Shown here in pieces: positions 9,055 to 17,523 of a DNA stretch of 64,000 nt (the first letter of the stretch is position 1; each line of letters starts with the position of its first letter). The translations under genes were made by a program, and so were the position numbers. This DNA is from Devosia sp. XK-2 (GTDB lineage: Bacteria; Pseudomonadota; Alphaproteobacteria; Rhizobiales; Devosiaceae). The stretch covers positions 186,001 through 250,000 of the forward strand of contig NZ_CP146608.1 in assembly GCF_037113415.1 (NCBI RefSeq). The letters run 5' to 3'. The notes under the pieces were generated by a model. The model was not told where the DNA came from, ran no database searches, and worked only from the letters and a program-made list of their open reading frames with translations.

Positions 9055-9894
9055 TCAGCCCGGGGAAGCGGCTCGTCGTCGCTCGCCCTGCCCATTGTCC
9101 ATGGCGCTTCTGTCCAACTGGTGCTCGTGCAAATAGGCGGCAGCCTGTGTGCGGTTGGTGACGCGCAGCTTGGCGATCAGATTATGCACATGCGCTTTGA
9201 CCGTATGCTCGGACAGCGCCATGCGGTCGGCAATCAGCTTGTTCTGGTAGCCCTCTGAAACCAGGGTCAGGATCTCGCGCTCGCGGGTCGTCAATGCATC
9301 CAGGCCGTGTCCCGCCTCATCCCCGTTGCTCTCGCCGCGACGCGGGAGCGTGCTGGTCACCAGGGGCTGCACGCCGGGCGGCGGCGCACGGCCGGCCGTC
9401 ACGTCCTGTTGGTGGACCGGTTCGGGCGGCTGGTTGGCCAGCGGCACTGCAGGGGGCAGATATTCTCCCCCGGCCATGACCAGCCGCATCAGCGCAAACC
9501 AGACATCCAAAGGCAGGGTGGTGGGCAAAACGCCCTGAATCTCGCGCTGAACGATCAATTGCTGGTCGACAACCGGCAGGCCATTGTCGACCGCCACGGC
9601 AATGGCCGCCCGCGGAAATCGCCTTCTGCATCGATCAATCAGGACCGGATCGATCGAACGGGCGCCCGCGCCGAGCAACACCAGCCCCACATCGTTGTCG
9701 GGTTCGCCGCCCTCGTCTATGCGATCGACAAGAAAAACGTCCGCGTCCCAGAAATGGTCCTGCAGGGCGCTGCACAGACATTGGTATATGGCCTGCTGTG
9801 GGGCAACAAACACCAGCCGAACTTTGTCGGAATTCGAAGACCGATCTTTGGCCTGGCGCGGACTGCGCAGACCGTCATAGAGGTTTTCACGCAC
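9055..9894 (-). CDS. LuxR-family regulator with degenerate receiver domain
   Basis: 279 residues. The C-terminal ~65 residues are a LuxR/FixJ helix-turn-helix (LTTREREILTLVSEGYQNKLIADRM..., ending in HTVKAHVHNLIAKL). The N-terminal ~150 residues look like a receiver fold (ending in a GVLPTTLPLDVWFALMRLVMAGGEYLPP block), but the strand that should carry the phospho-accepting Asp reads GLVLLGAG, so phosphorylation is unlikely. This layout recalls CsgD/VpsT-type matrix regulators, which respond to ligands or c-di-GMP. The start is GTG 9894 with GGGGAG seven bases upstream. It is divergent from the acidic-repeat/type I secretion operon and is its likely regulator. Confidence 0.85.
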   Translation of the reverse strand: MRENLYDGLRSPRQAKDRSSNSDKVRLVFVAPQQAIYQCLCSALQDHFWDADVFLVDRIDEGGEPDNDVGLVLLGAGARSIDPVLIDRCRRRFPRAAIAVAVDNGLPVVDQQLIVQREIQGVLPTTLPLDVWFALMRLVMAGGEYLPPAVPLANQPPEPVHQQDVTAGRAPPPGVQPLVTSTLPRRGESNGDEAGHGLDALTTREREILTLVSEGYQNKLIADRMALSEHTVKAHVHNLIAKLRVTNRTQAAAYLHEHQLDRSAMDNGQGERRRAASPG

Positions 9895-10441
9895 TTTACC
9901 ACTCCCCTCCCTGGCGATTACTGTCCATCATGCCGATGAATGGGCCTGGCACGACCGCTCCCAAGGTTGATAAAACGTTAACACCCGGGGCGTGACTCTA
10001 TCGTGATTCATTCCGCGGCAAGATTAATTCAAAAGATTGAGCCGCAAGCCCCTCTGTCAGGCAGAAACCGATCATTCGATTGAGCCGCACGCGCGTTTTC
10101 TCCCCCTAAGAGGGGATTGGAAACGATCTAGTCCCAAAGCGCCCCTCAAAGTTGTTCTAAATCGATAAGATTAAGACCGACCCGTTCCGCCTAGCCTGAA
10201 GTGGTCGCTATACTTCCTGTCTCTTCAAGCAATACTTGGCTCCGCGATGCACATTTGCGTGTTTCGCGTTGGGTAATTGAGTCCTGGGCTTTGAGCGTGC
10301 TGATCAGTTTTTGCGTCCGGCACCGGTGGTCCGCGTATCTCGCGTATGCCCTTCCAGTCATGAGCTGCCAGATATGCCTCCAACCGAGATGAGAGGGGGT
10401 CCTGGTCTGCTCAGCCATTTATGTCACTGAGGAGAGTAATT
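9895..10441. promoter_or_regulatory. Long divergent regulatory region with a 12-base direct repeat
   Basis: A 547-base stretch without a convincing gene between the LuxR gene and the acidic-repeat gene. It holds two exact copies of GATTGAGCCGCA at 10035-10046 and 10078-10089 (43-base register, about four helical turns) and a short CCCCT-AAG-AGGGG inverted repeat at 10103-10115. The AT-rich stretch around 10150-10175 may contain the promoter. A strong ribosome site (GGAGAG, 10431-10436) ends the region. The 75-codon minus-strand frame here has no ribosome site or family resemblance and was not called. Confidence 0.55.
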
Positions 10442-11602
10442 ATGGCTGACGACTTCAACAATAATGGCGGAGCCACCGACAACTCCGTCAACTTCGACGA
10501 CTTCGAACCCGAAGATTCCTTCAACGACAACTCAACCGACAATTCGACCACGGTTGATGACATCGAGGTGGACGTCGAAGACTCCGGAAATTCCAACTCT
10601 TACAACGACAATTCCACCGATGTGGATGCCGACGTTGATGTGGATGTGGAAGATTCGGCCAACTCCAACTCCTATAACGATAATTCCACCGATGTGGATG
10701 CCGATATTGACGTTGAGGACACTGGCAACACCAATTCCTACAACGACAATTCTGACAATCGTGACCAATCCCTGGCCTTCGCCATGGACGATTCGTTGAA
10801 CGACAATTCAGTCAACGGATCGATGAACGACAACTCGACCGACAATTCCACCACGATCGATGACATCGAAGTGGACGTTGAGGACACTGGCAACACCAAT
10901 TCCTACAACGACAATTCGACCGATGTGGACGTGGACGCCGATATCGAGGATGTCGCCAACGACAAGTCGATCAATGGTTCGCAGAACGACAACTCGAACA
11001 ATTCGGTCAACGGGTCGATGAACGACAACTCGACCAATACCGACGCCTCCACCGACATTGACGCCGATGTGGACGTGGATGTGGACATCGAGGATTCGTT
11101 CAACAGCTCGGACGACGATGCTACGGGATCGTTCAACTCCGATGACGACTTTGCCGACCTCGATATCGGCACCGCCACCATGGACAACCTGTTCATCAAT
11201 AGCGGTTCGCTCGAATTCGACCCCGGTGATGACGTCAACTTCGAGAACGTCTTCAATGGCGCCTTCTCGGGCGGTGGTGGTGACACCGGCTTCGCTATCA
11301 GCCAGGTGGCCGATATCGTCGACAACGACCACCTCGACAATGTCCAGCAAAACAACGGCGGCGGCATCTTCAATGCCTATGCCTACGCGGACGATGCCGA
11401 TGCCAATGGCAACAGCCTGAGCTCCAGCGCTGGCGACGATTCCTCGAGCAGCAACCACGCTGACGGCAGCGCCCATGTCACGGGTACCGCCTTCAACATG
11501 GAAGTCGTGCTCGGTGCCAACCTGCAGCAAAACGCTGTCGATGCGACGGTCGTTGGTGGCAACAACCACATGTACAACGACGCCGGCAACGACGACGCAT
11601 AA
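10442..11602 (+). CDS. Very acidic NDNS-repeat protein, probable type I secretion substrate
   Basis: 386 residues of extreme composition: mainly Asp, Asn, Ser, Thr, Val, Gly; no Cys or Trp and almost no Lys or Arg. Residues ~25-210 carry nine NDNS tetrads within longer units that alternate a D/V/E-rich acidic strip (such as DIEVDVED) with GNTNSYNDNSTDVDAD. The C-terminal ~170 residues lack the tetrads, are Gly/Asn/Ala richer and carry two QQN motifs. There is no Sec signal and no RTX nonapeptide. The first gene ahead of an ABC exporter/HlyD pair, it is most simply an exported, calcium-binding surface or matrix protein. The ATG follows GGAGAG. The function is unknown; I recognise no named family. 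Confidence 0.8.
   Translation: MADDFNNNGGATDNSVNFDDFEPEDSFNDNSTDNSTTVDDIEVDVEDSGNSNSYNDNSTDVDADVDVDVEDSANSNSYNDNSTDVDADIDVEDTGNTNSYNDNSDNRDQSLAFAMDDSLNDNSVNGSMNDNSTDNSTTIDDIEVDVEDTGNTNSYNDNSTDVDVDADIEDVANDKSINGSQNDNSNNSVNGSMNDNSTNTDASTDIDADVDVDVDIEDSFNSSDDDATGSFNSDDDFADLDIGTATMDNLFINSGSLEFDPGDDVNFENVFNGAFSGGGGDTGFAISQVADIVDNDHLDNVQQNNGGGIFNAYAYADDADANGNSLSSSAGDDSSSSNHADGSAHVTGTAFNMEVVLGANLQQNAVDATVVGGNNHMYNDAGNDDA
10514..11062 (+). repeat. In-gene tandem-type repeats encoding the NDNS units
   Basis: The DNA repeats degenerate units that encode NSYNDNSTDVDAD and D-D-I-E-V-D-V-E-D segments. Several copies, for example around 10580-10660 and 10860-10930, are nearly identical at DNA level, which favours copy-number change by slippage or recombination. 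Confidence 0.75.
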
Positions 11603-11626
11603 CGAGCGCCCCCAACGCTTGTAGTG

Positions 11627-11658
11627 GATCTGCGCGGCAGCGCCCCGCCGCGCAGATC
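11627..11658 (+). terminator. Strong intercistronic hairpin (attenuator or processing site)
   Basis: A perfect 12-base stem GATCTGCGCGGC / GCCGCGCAGATC with an 8-base loop, in the gap between the acidic-repeat gene and the next gene of the operon. No T-run follows, so it may act as a partial terminator or RNA 3'-end stabiliser, keeping the first gene in excess over the exporter genes. Confidence 0.7.
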
Positions 11659-11713
11659 ATCTTACTTCCGCTGGTTCGTCGGGATGCGGATTGGCGAGTA
11701 GGAGGTATCCCCA

Positions 11714-13708
11714 GTGTTTTTTCCAAGCGACCCAATTTCAGAAATCGTCGTTCACTTTCTCGGCTATTTCGAGATCGCGGTGGAGGATATGAAAATCCGC
11801 CTCGAGCTCGAGCAGGTGGATCACGCAGCGCAAGCCGCGCCCGAGGCGCCGGCAATGCAGCAGAAATCGGTCGACATGCTCCAGGCCTATGCCCTGGGAG
11901 CCTATGAGCCCGGCGTCTTTTATGCGCCCCCCGATTTTCCCATCCGCGGCGAAGCCCCTTTTGGTCCTGCCCATGTCGCCTTGGCTGCACCGCCCGCCTT
12001 CGCCCACCCCGATATCGACAAACCCCTGGCGCAATGGCCCGCCGCACCCGGCGATGTCGTGCTGCCCCTGATCGGCACCGAGCCCGGTTCTGTTATTGCT
12101 GTGCTCTGGCAGACCATCAGCCTCTCCGACGACGACGTTTTCGTCATGGGCACGCTGGACGCGCCGCTCGTTTATCATTCGGGCGCCGGTTCGGGCCTGA
12201 TCGGCCTCCAGGCCGCCAGCAGTGCTGTCCTCGGCCCGATGCATTCAGGCCCTGCAATTGCAAGCTATAGCGATGCACCCCTGGTCATGGATGCGGTCGA
12301 CGCCACCACCCTGGCGTATCAGACCAATCCGGACACCCAGTTTGAAACACTCGAGACCCTGACCGGGACCTATGCGAACGGCCAGATGGTCGAGGAGGCC
12401 CCCGATCTCTCCCAGGCCCTGCCCAAGCACCTGCAGGAAGAGGCGGAGGACCCATTGCCGGCCGGCACCACCAAGGTCTCCGGCGGGCATGAGGCGCATA
12501 TCGAAATCCTGGGCGACGATATCGACGGATCGGTGACCTATAACAGCGGCGGCAATTTTCTTCTCAACCAGGCCTCAGTGCTCAATGGCGGCCTGGTCGG
12601 CACGCATTTCGTCGTCGGTGGAGATTTCCACCAGCTCGACGCCATCATCCAGACCAATGCCTATTGCGATATGGACGATATCAGCCCGGACTTTCCGCTT
12701 CTGGCCCTGTCCGGTGGCACCAATGCCGTCAATGTCGCAAGCTTCGTCCAGGAAACGTTCGATGCGGCCGGGGATGCCGCCCAGGCCAATCCCGGGGTCA
12801 TGCCTGAGAACTGGCAGATTACCTGTATTGCCGGCGACATCGTCTTTCTTGAATGGATGAAGCAGCTCACCTTCATGTCCGACCAGGATGTGGGGGTATT
12901 GACCGCGGCCGGCACCAATGCGGTGGTAACCAGCGGCGAGAATGTCGGCTTTAATGGCGTCAGCTTTGCCAATATCGGCTCGCTCTATGATCTGATCCTG
13001 GTCGGCGGCAATGTCTATGACGCCAACATCATTGTTCAGACCAACATCCTTTACGACAATGACACCATCGCCATGCTCGGCGGCGGTGGCGACGGTCATG
13101 GCGCCCCGGGAAGCCTGAATACCGGCAATAACCTGCTCTGGAACCAGGCCTCGATCCACAATGTTGGCGCGACCGACGTGCAGCAGGGCATTTCCGATCA
13201 TTATAAAGGCGCGATGGACAGCCTGGCCAATGGCAACAAGAACATGCCGTCGAGCCTTTACGCTGCCGAGGATTTCGAGGGTATAGCCATTCCGCGCGTC
13301 CTTTACGTCTCGGGCAGCATCTATGATCTGCGCTATATCGAGCAGACCAATGTTCTGGGCGATGCCGACTTCGTCGCCTTGCAGAAAAAGGCCTTTCTCG
13401 ACGGGCAGCCGGCAACGGAATGGGATATCGACACCGGCTCGAACGCCTTGGTCAATATCGCGGCCATCAAGGACTACGACACTTTCGGTGACACGATCGA
13501 AGTGGGCGGCAACCACTATTCCGATGCCGTCCTGATCCAGGCCGAAATTCTCCAGGCCCAGGACCAGGACGAAGACGACGCACTGGTTACCGAAGTCGTG
13601 GCCTTCCTGGACCATGCCGAAATCCTGGCCGACGCGCCCGACTATGCTCATGGCGATCTCACCCATGATGCAGCGCCGGTCGACCTCATGCAGTCTGTCC
13701 TCGCTTAA
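11714..13708 (+). CDS. Large repeat protein, probable type I secretion substrate or matrix protein
   Basis: 664 residues, GTG start with GGAGG eight bases upstream. The N-terminal ~240 residues are Ala/Pro/acidic with no signal peptide. From about residue 279 there are five imperfect units of 55-105 residues. Each opens with G-[GSTN]-N-hydrophobic-x-N-x-A and ends with a block like GGNxYDxxxIxQTNxLxDxD (clear at ~305, ~440, ~545; weaker at ~380 and ~605). The pattern suggests stacked beta repeats with Asn/Asp ladders. No RTX nonapeptides are present. It lies between the acidic protein and the exporter in one operon, so secretion through that exporter is inferred. Function unknown. Confidence 0.75.
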   Translation: MFFPSDPISEIVVHFLGYFEIAVEDMKIRLELEQVDHAAQAAPEAPAMQQKSVDMLQAYALGAYEPGVFYAPPDFPIRGEAPFGPAHVALAAPPAFAHPDIDKPLAQWPAAPGDVVLPLIGTEPGSVIAVLWQTISLSDDDVFVMGTLDAPLVYHSGAGSGLIGLQAASSAVLGPMHSGPAIASYSDAPLVMDAVDATTLAYQTNPDTQFETLETLTGTYANGQMVEEAPDLSQALPKHLQEEAEDPLPAGTTKVSGGHEAHIEILGDDIDGSVTYNSGGNFLLNQASVLNGGLVGTHFVVGGDFHQLDAIIQTNAYCDMDDISPDFPLLALSGGTNAVNVASFVQETFDAAGDAAQANPGVMPENWQITCIAGDIVFLEWMKQLTFMSDQDVGVLTAAGTNAVVTSGENVGFNGVSFANIGSLYDLILVGGNVYDANIIVQTNILYDNDTIAMLGGGGDGHGAPGSLNTGNNLLWNQASIHNVGATDVQQGISDHYKGAMDSLANGNKNMPSSLYAAEDFEGIAIPRVLYVSGSIYDLRYIEQTNVLGDADFVALQKKAFLDGQPATEWDIDTGSNALVNIAAIKDYDTFGDTIEVGGNHYSDAVLIQAEILQAQDQDEDDALVTEVVAFLDHAEILADAPDYAHGDLTHDAAPVDLMQSVLA

Positions 13709-13729
13709 ATCATTCCCCGGATCCAGCAC

Positions 13730-16033
13730 ATGACTTTCGAGCACCAGAGCCGCACTGATCATGAGGCGCTGGGGCGTCAATTGCGCAGCGCCAATCAGAC
13801 GCGCACCGACCGGATGGATCGGATCATGGACGACATCCATCTGGCTGCCGCCGAGCTGGACGAATTGGCTCGTGGCTACACCCCCTCGACCCAATCGGGG
13901 GAAGACAACAAGGCACAGTGGGCCGTGGAGTCGGTACCCGCCGAACCGCGCCCTGCGGCCCCGTCCGCGCCGCAATCGGCCCTGCGGCCGGGGGCGGACG
14001 ATGCGCCCGAGACGCCGGGACCGGCGCCCCAGCAGGCACCGCCCTCGCAAGCGCCCGACCCCGAGCCACAGCATTTTGGGCGGCCGGAAGGGGATGCCGC
14101 TACGCATGCCGAACAGCCGCAGCGTCAATTCCGCGAGCCGGACGCCGACAAGCCCCGCGATCGCATACCGCCGGTTCTTGAAGGGGATCGCGGGCCGCTC
14201 AAATCGACCGCCAGGTCGGGCTCGGGCCATGGCGGGGGCGAGGGCTCGCGCGGTTCCGGCAATGGTGGTGGCGGTGGCGGTAGCGGCGGATTTCACAAAC
14301 GTGCCGCGCAGCCCAATTTCACACAGAGCCTGGCCAGCGGCATGGCGGCGGTGCGCGCCAACCTGTCCATCGTCATGGCCTTCACCGTCTTCATCAATAT
14401 CCTGGTCCTGGCCATTCCCATCTACCTTTTCCAGATTTCGGATCGGGTGCTGACCAGCCGCTCGATGGATACCCTGATCATGTTGACCGCCGCCGTTGTC
14501 GGGGCGGTGCTGTTGCAGGCGATCCTGGACGCCGTCCGGCGCTTCATTCTCATGCGGACCGCCGTGGAGGTGGCCGTGCAACTGGGATCGCCCATTCTCA
14601 GCGCCGCGGCCCGCGCATCGCTGCACAGCAATGGCCGGGACTATCAGGTTCTTGGCGACCTGCAGCAATTGCGCAGTTTCATCGTATCGGGGACGCTATT
14701 GTCCTTTCTCGATGCACCCATGGCGCCGCTCTTTGTCGTTGCGGTGTTTCTGATCCATCCGCAATTGGGCCTGGTGGTGATTGGCGCGGCGATCTGCCTT
14801 ATCGCGATTGCCATGATCAACCAGCGGCTGACCGCGCGATCCTTCACCGACGCCAATAATTTCCTGAGCCGGGCCACGCTGCATCTCGACTTCATGTCCC
14901 GCAATTCCCAGATCATCAACGCCCTGGCCATGATACCGGAAGTGGTGCGCATCTGGGGACGGGACACGGCCGGTTCGCTCAAGGCCCAGGTCAAGGCCCA
15001 GGACCGCAATATCATCATGTCCAGCATATCCAAGGGCGTGCGCCTCTTGACCCAGATCACCATGCTGGGCTGGGGGGCCTATCTGGCCATCCAGGGTGAA
15101 ATTACCGGCGGCATGGTCATTGCCGGCTCCATCATCGCGGCCCGGGCGCTGACCCCGATCGAGGGGGCCATTGAGGGCTGGAGCGGGTTTTCGCAATTCC
15201 GCGCTTCCTATGGCCGCATCAAGGGGCTGCTGCAATCTTCGCCCTTCAATTTCGAACGGCTGCTCCTGCCCGAACCCAAGGGGCGACTGGATGTCGAACG
15301 GATATTATTCGTGCCGCCGCCCAACAAGAAGGTGCTGCTCAACGGCATCTCCTTCTCGCTGCAGCCCGGGGAATCGCTGGCCGTCATCGGCAATTCGGGC
15401 TCGGGCAAGACCACGCTGGGCAAGATGCTGGTTGGATCCATCCTGCCCACATCGGGCTCAGTGCGGCTGGACCTGATGGATCTGCGCAATTGGGACCAGC
15501 GCCAGTTCGGCGAAAATATCGGCTATCTGCCTCAGGACGTGCAGCTCTTTCCCGGCACCATCAAGGCCAATATTGCGCGCATGCGCGAAGATGTCAGCGA
15601 CCGGGACATCTACGAGGCAGCGGTTCTGGCCGATGTGCACGAGCTGATTGCCAGCCTGTCGCAGGGCTATGAAACCTATGTCGCGGGCGATGGCGCCCCG
15701 CTTTCGGGCGGCCAGAAACAGCGCATTGCACTGGCGCGCGCCTTTTTCGGCAATCCCAAGCTGGTGGTGCTGGACGAACCTAATTCCAATCTGGATTCGC
15801 AAGGGGAAGCGGCCCTGGCCCGGGCGCTCGAACATGCCAAAAAGCAGAAGATCACGGTGGTGACCATTACCCAGCGACCGGCCCTGCTCAATGTGGTCGA
15901 CAAGATATTGGTGCTCAACAATGGCTCGGTCTCCATGTTCGGCACGCGCTCCGAAGTCATGGCCGCGCTGACCGCAAAGGCGGGAACCAATCCCGCCGGG
16001 ATCAACGCGCCAAAGCCTGGTGGGGGGAACTAG
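13730..16033 (+). CDS. Type I secretion ABC permease/ATPase with long disordered N-terminus
   Basis: 767 residues. Residues ~215-500 form a PrtD-type transmembrane domain and ~520-750 the ATPase: Walker A GNSGSGKTT, Q-loop LPQDVQLFPG, signature LSGGQKQR, Walker B LVVLDEPNSNLD, switch His replaced by TITQRP (a Gln-Arg pair where many ABC proteins have His). The first ~200 residues are an unusual Pro/Gly/Asp/Arg-rich, low-complexity tail ending in a poly-Gly run; ordinary PrtD proteins are about 580 residues. There is no C39 peptidase motif. It exports unfolded proteins across both membranes with HlyD and an outer-membrane TolC encoded elsewhere. It is 21 bases after the repeat-protein gene. 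Confidence 0.92.
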   Translation: MTFEHQSRTDHEALGRQLRSANQTRTDRMDRIMDDIHLAAAELDELARGYTPSTQSGEDNKAQWAVESVPAEPRPAAPSAPQSALRPGADDAPETPGPAPQQAPPSQAPDPEPQHFGRPEGDAATHAEQPQRQFREPDADKPRDRIPPVLEGDRGPLKSTARSGSGHGGGEGSRGSGNGGGGGGSGGFHKRAAQPNFTQSLASGMAAVRANLSIVMAFTVFINILVLAIPIYLFQISDRVLTSRSMDTLIMLTAAVVGAVLLQAILDAVRRFILMRTAVEVAVQLGSPILSAAARASLHSNGRDYQVLGDLQQLRSFIVSGTLLSFLDAPMAPLFVVAVFLIHPQLGLVVIGAAICLIAIAMINQRLTARSFTDANNFLSRATLHLDFMSRNSQIINALAMIPEVVRIWGRDTAGSLKAQVKAQDRNIIMSSISKGVRLLTQITMLGWGAYLAIQGEITGGMVIAGSIIAARALTPIEGAIEGWSGFSQFRASYGRIKGLLQSSPFNFERLLLPEPKGRLDVERILFVPPPNKKVLLNGISFSLQPGESLAVIGNSGSGKTTLGKMLVGSILPTSGSVRLDLMDLRNWDQRQFGENIGYLPQDVQLFPGTIKANIARMREDVSDRDIYEAAVLADVHELIASLSQGYETYVAGDGAPLSGGQKQRIALARAFFGNPKLVVLDEPNSNLDSQGEAALARALEHAKKQKITVVTITQRPALLNVVDKILVLNNGSVSMFGTRSEVMAALTAKAGTNPAGINAPKPGGGN

Positions 16034-16036
16034 ACC

Positions 16037-17371
16037 ATGTCGGCAGCCGGAGAACTGCACAGCCTGGAATGGTATAGCGGCGTGCCGCGATCGATCGGCA
16101 AGCAGGTCTGGCTCGGCGTCCTGCTCGTTGCCCTGGCCTTCGGGGGCTTCGGCACCTGGTCGGCGACCGCGCCTTTGTCGGCGGCGGTCATCGCCCAGGG
16201 CAGCTTTGTCGCCACCGGCGAAAACAAGATCGTGCAGCATCTCGAAGGTGGCATCATCAAGGACCTGCTGGTGCGCGAGGGCGACAAGGTGATTGCCGGG
16301 CAAAGCCTGTTGCTGCTCGATGAAACCGCAGCCAATGCCTCCACCAAGCAATTGCAATTGCGCGTCATTCGTCTCGAGGCGATCCGCGCCCGGCTGAATG
16401 CCGAAGCGCTGGAGCTGGACGAATATGTGCCGCCCGATACGGTCAAGGACCATATGGCCAATCCCGATATTGCCGCGGTGGTCGAAAGCCAGCGCACCAA
16501 TTTCAAGGCCGCGCGGGACAAACTGCTCAACGAGACCCGGCTGATCGAGCAGAATGTGGCGGCCCTGCAATTCCGCATCAGTGGCCGCCAGGCGCAGATC
16601 GAATCCATGCATAGCCAATTGGCCCTGTTGCGCGAGGATCTCGCCGCCATGCGCGAATTGAGCGAAAAGGGCGTGGTGGCCCAGTCCTCGGTCCGCACGG
16701 CCGAGCGTGCCGTTTTCGATGCCGAGGGCGATATTTCGCGGCTCGAGTCCGAGGTGCAGGAGGCCAATACCCAACTCGAAAAATTTTCTGGTGAAATCAT
16801 CCAGGCCCGCGACGCCGCACGGCAGGCAGCGCTCGATGAAATGCAGACTGTCGAGGCAGAGCTCGAAGCACTCAGGGAGCAGACGCGTCAGGCCCAGAAC
16901 ATTCTCAATCGCACCACGATTTCCTCGCCCGTAGCGGGAACTATTGTGCGCATGTATTACCACACCACCGGCGGTGTGGTGGAAAGCGGCCTGCCCATTT
17001 TCGAGATCCTGCCGGCCGATGTGCCGCTTATCGTCGAGGTCAAAATTCCGCGTATGCAAATCGACGAGGTCAAGGAGGGCCAGGCTGCCAATATCCGGCT
17101 GACCGCCCTCAACCAGCGCACGACGCCCGTCCTGGATGGCGAGGTGCAATATATCTCGGCCGACACGATATCGGACGCCCAGGGCATGCATCGCGACGTC
17201 TATCTGGCGCGGGTGACCATTCCTTCGGACCAGATCGCCCGCATTCCCGGCTTTTCGCCCACCCCTGGCATGCCCGCCGAGGTGCTGGTGCGCACCCGCG
17301 AGCGCACCTTCCTCGATTATCTGATCAAGCCGGTTCTTGACAGCATGGCCCGCGCCTTTCACGAACAATAG
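16037..17371 (+). CDS. Type I secretion periplasmic adaptor, HlyD/PrtE family
   Basis: 444 residues with one membrane helix near 30-50, a long coiled-coil hairpin (about 95-290, rich in Glu/Arg/Ala/Leu) and the flanking lipoyl and beta-barrel parts. The family signature appears as APVAGTIVRM-like SSPVAGTIVRMYYHT and a C-terminal GMPAEVLVRTRERTFLDYLIKP, typical of PrtE/HlyD. It bridges the inner-membrane ABC exporter and an outer-membrane channel. The gene starts 3 bases after the exporter stop, with GGGGGGAA upstream, and closes the operon. Confidence 0.93.
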   Translation: MSAAGELHSLEWYSGVPRSIGKQVWLGVLLVALAFGGFGTWSATAPLSAAVIAQGSFVATGENKIVQHLEGGIIKDLLVREGDKVIAGQSLLLLDETAANASTKQLQLRVIRLEAIRARLNAEALELDEYVPPDTVKDHMANPDIAAVVESQRTNFKAARDKLLNETRLIEQNVAALQFRISGRQAQIESMHSQLALLREDLAAMRELSEKGVVAQSSVRTAERAVFDAEGDISRLESEVQEANTQLEKFSGEIIQARDAARQAALDEMQTVEAELEALREQTRQAQNILNRTTISSPVAGTIVRMYYHTTGGVVESGLPIFEILPADVPLIVEVKIPRMQIDEVKEGQAANIRLTALNQRTTPVLDGEVQYISADTISDAQGMHRDVYLARVTIPSDQIARIPGFSPTPGMPAEVLVRTRERTFLDYLIKPVLDSMARAFHEQ

Positions 17372-17393
17372 GATCGGGCGAGCCCCCGAGGTC

Positions 17394-17429
17394 AGCCCCG
17401 CGCCGTTCCCTAATGGGGCAGCGCGGGCT
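17394..17429 (+). terminator. Possible terminator hairpin after the secretion operon
   Basis: AGCCCCGCGC pairs with GCGCGGGCT (one bulged C) and CCC-TAAT-GGG closes the tip. No T-run follows, so a Rho-dependent or weak terminator is as likely. Confidence 0.4.
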
Positions 17430-17483
17430 GCCATGCGTCCGATCGCCAAAGCGGAGCCATGGCCATGCCCCCTTGCATCGAAT

Positions 17484-17504
17484 TTAATTATGCTACATAA
17501 CTAA
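17484..17504. promoter_or_regulatory. Palindromic operator ahead of the hydroxycinnamate operon
   Basis: A 9-3-9 inverted repeat: left arm TTAATTATG, centre CTA, right arm CATAACTAA, with 8 of 9 positions matching. It lies 20 bases upstream of the fcs start in an AT-rich stretch. Its length and form suit a MarR-type repressor, the usual regulators of hydroxycinnamoyl-CoA operons, but no MarR gene is in the window. Confidence 0.65.
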
Positions 17505-17523
17505 ATCCGTGAGGAGGAGTCTC

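Noticed and set aside
10191..10418. A 75-codon minus-strand frame in the regulatory gap.
   Set aside because: No ribosome site, no family resemblance, and it overlaps the likely promoter of the acidic-repeat gene.
13761..14453. A 230-codon frame shifted inside the N-terminal part of the exporter gene.
   Set aside because: Low-complexity Arg/Pro-rich shadow of the same GC-rich tract; no independent start signal.
12575..14668. A very long minus-strand frame (697 codons) opposite the repeat-protein and exporter genes.
   Set aside because: It is antisense to two genes with clear motifs and ribosome sites; long shadow frames are common at this GC content.
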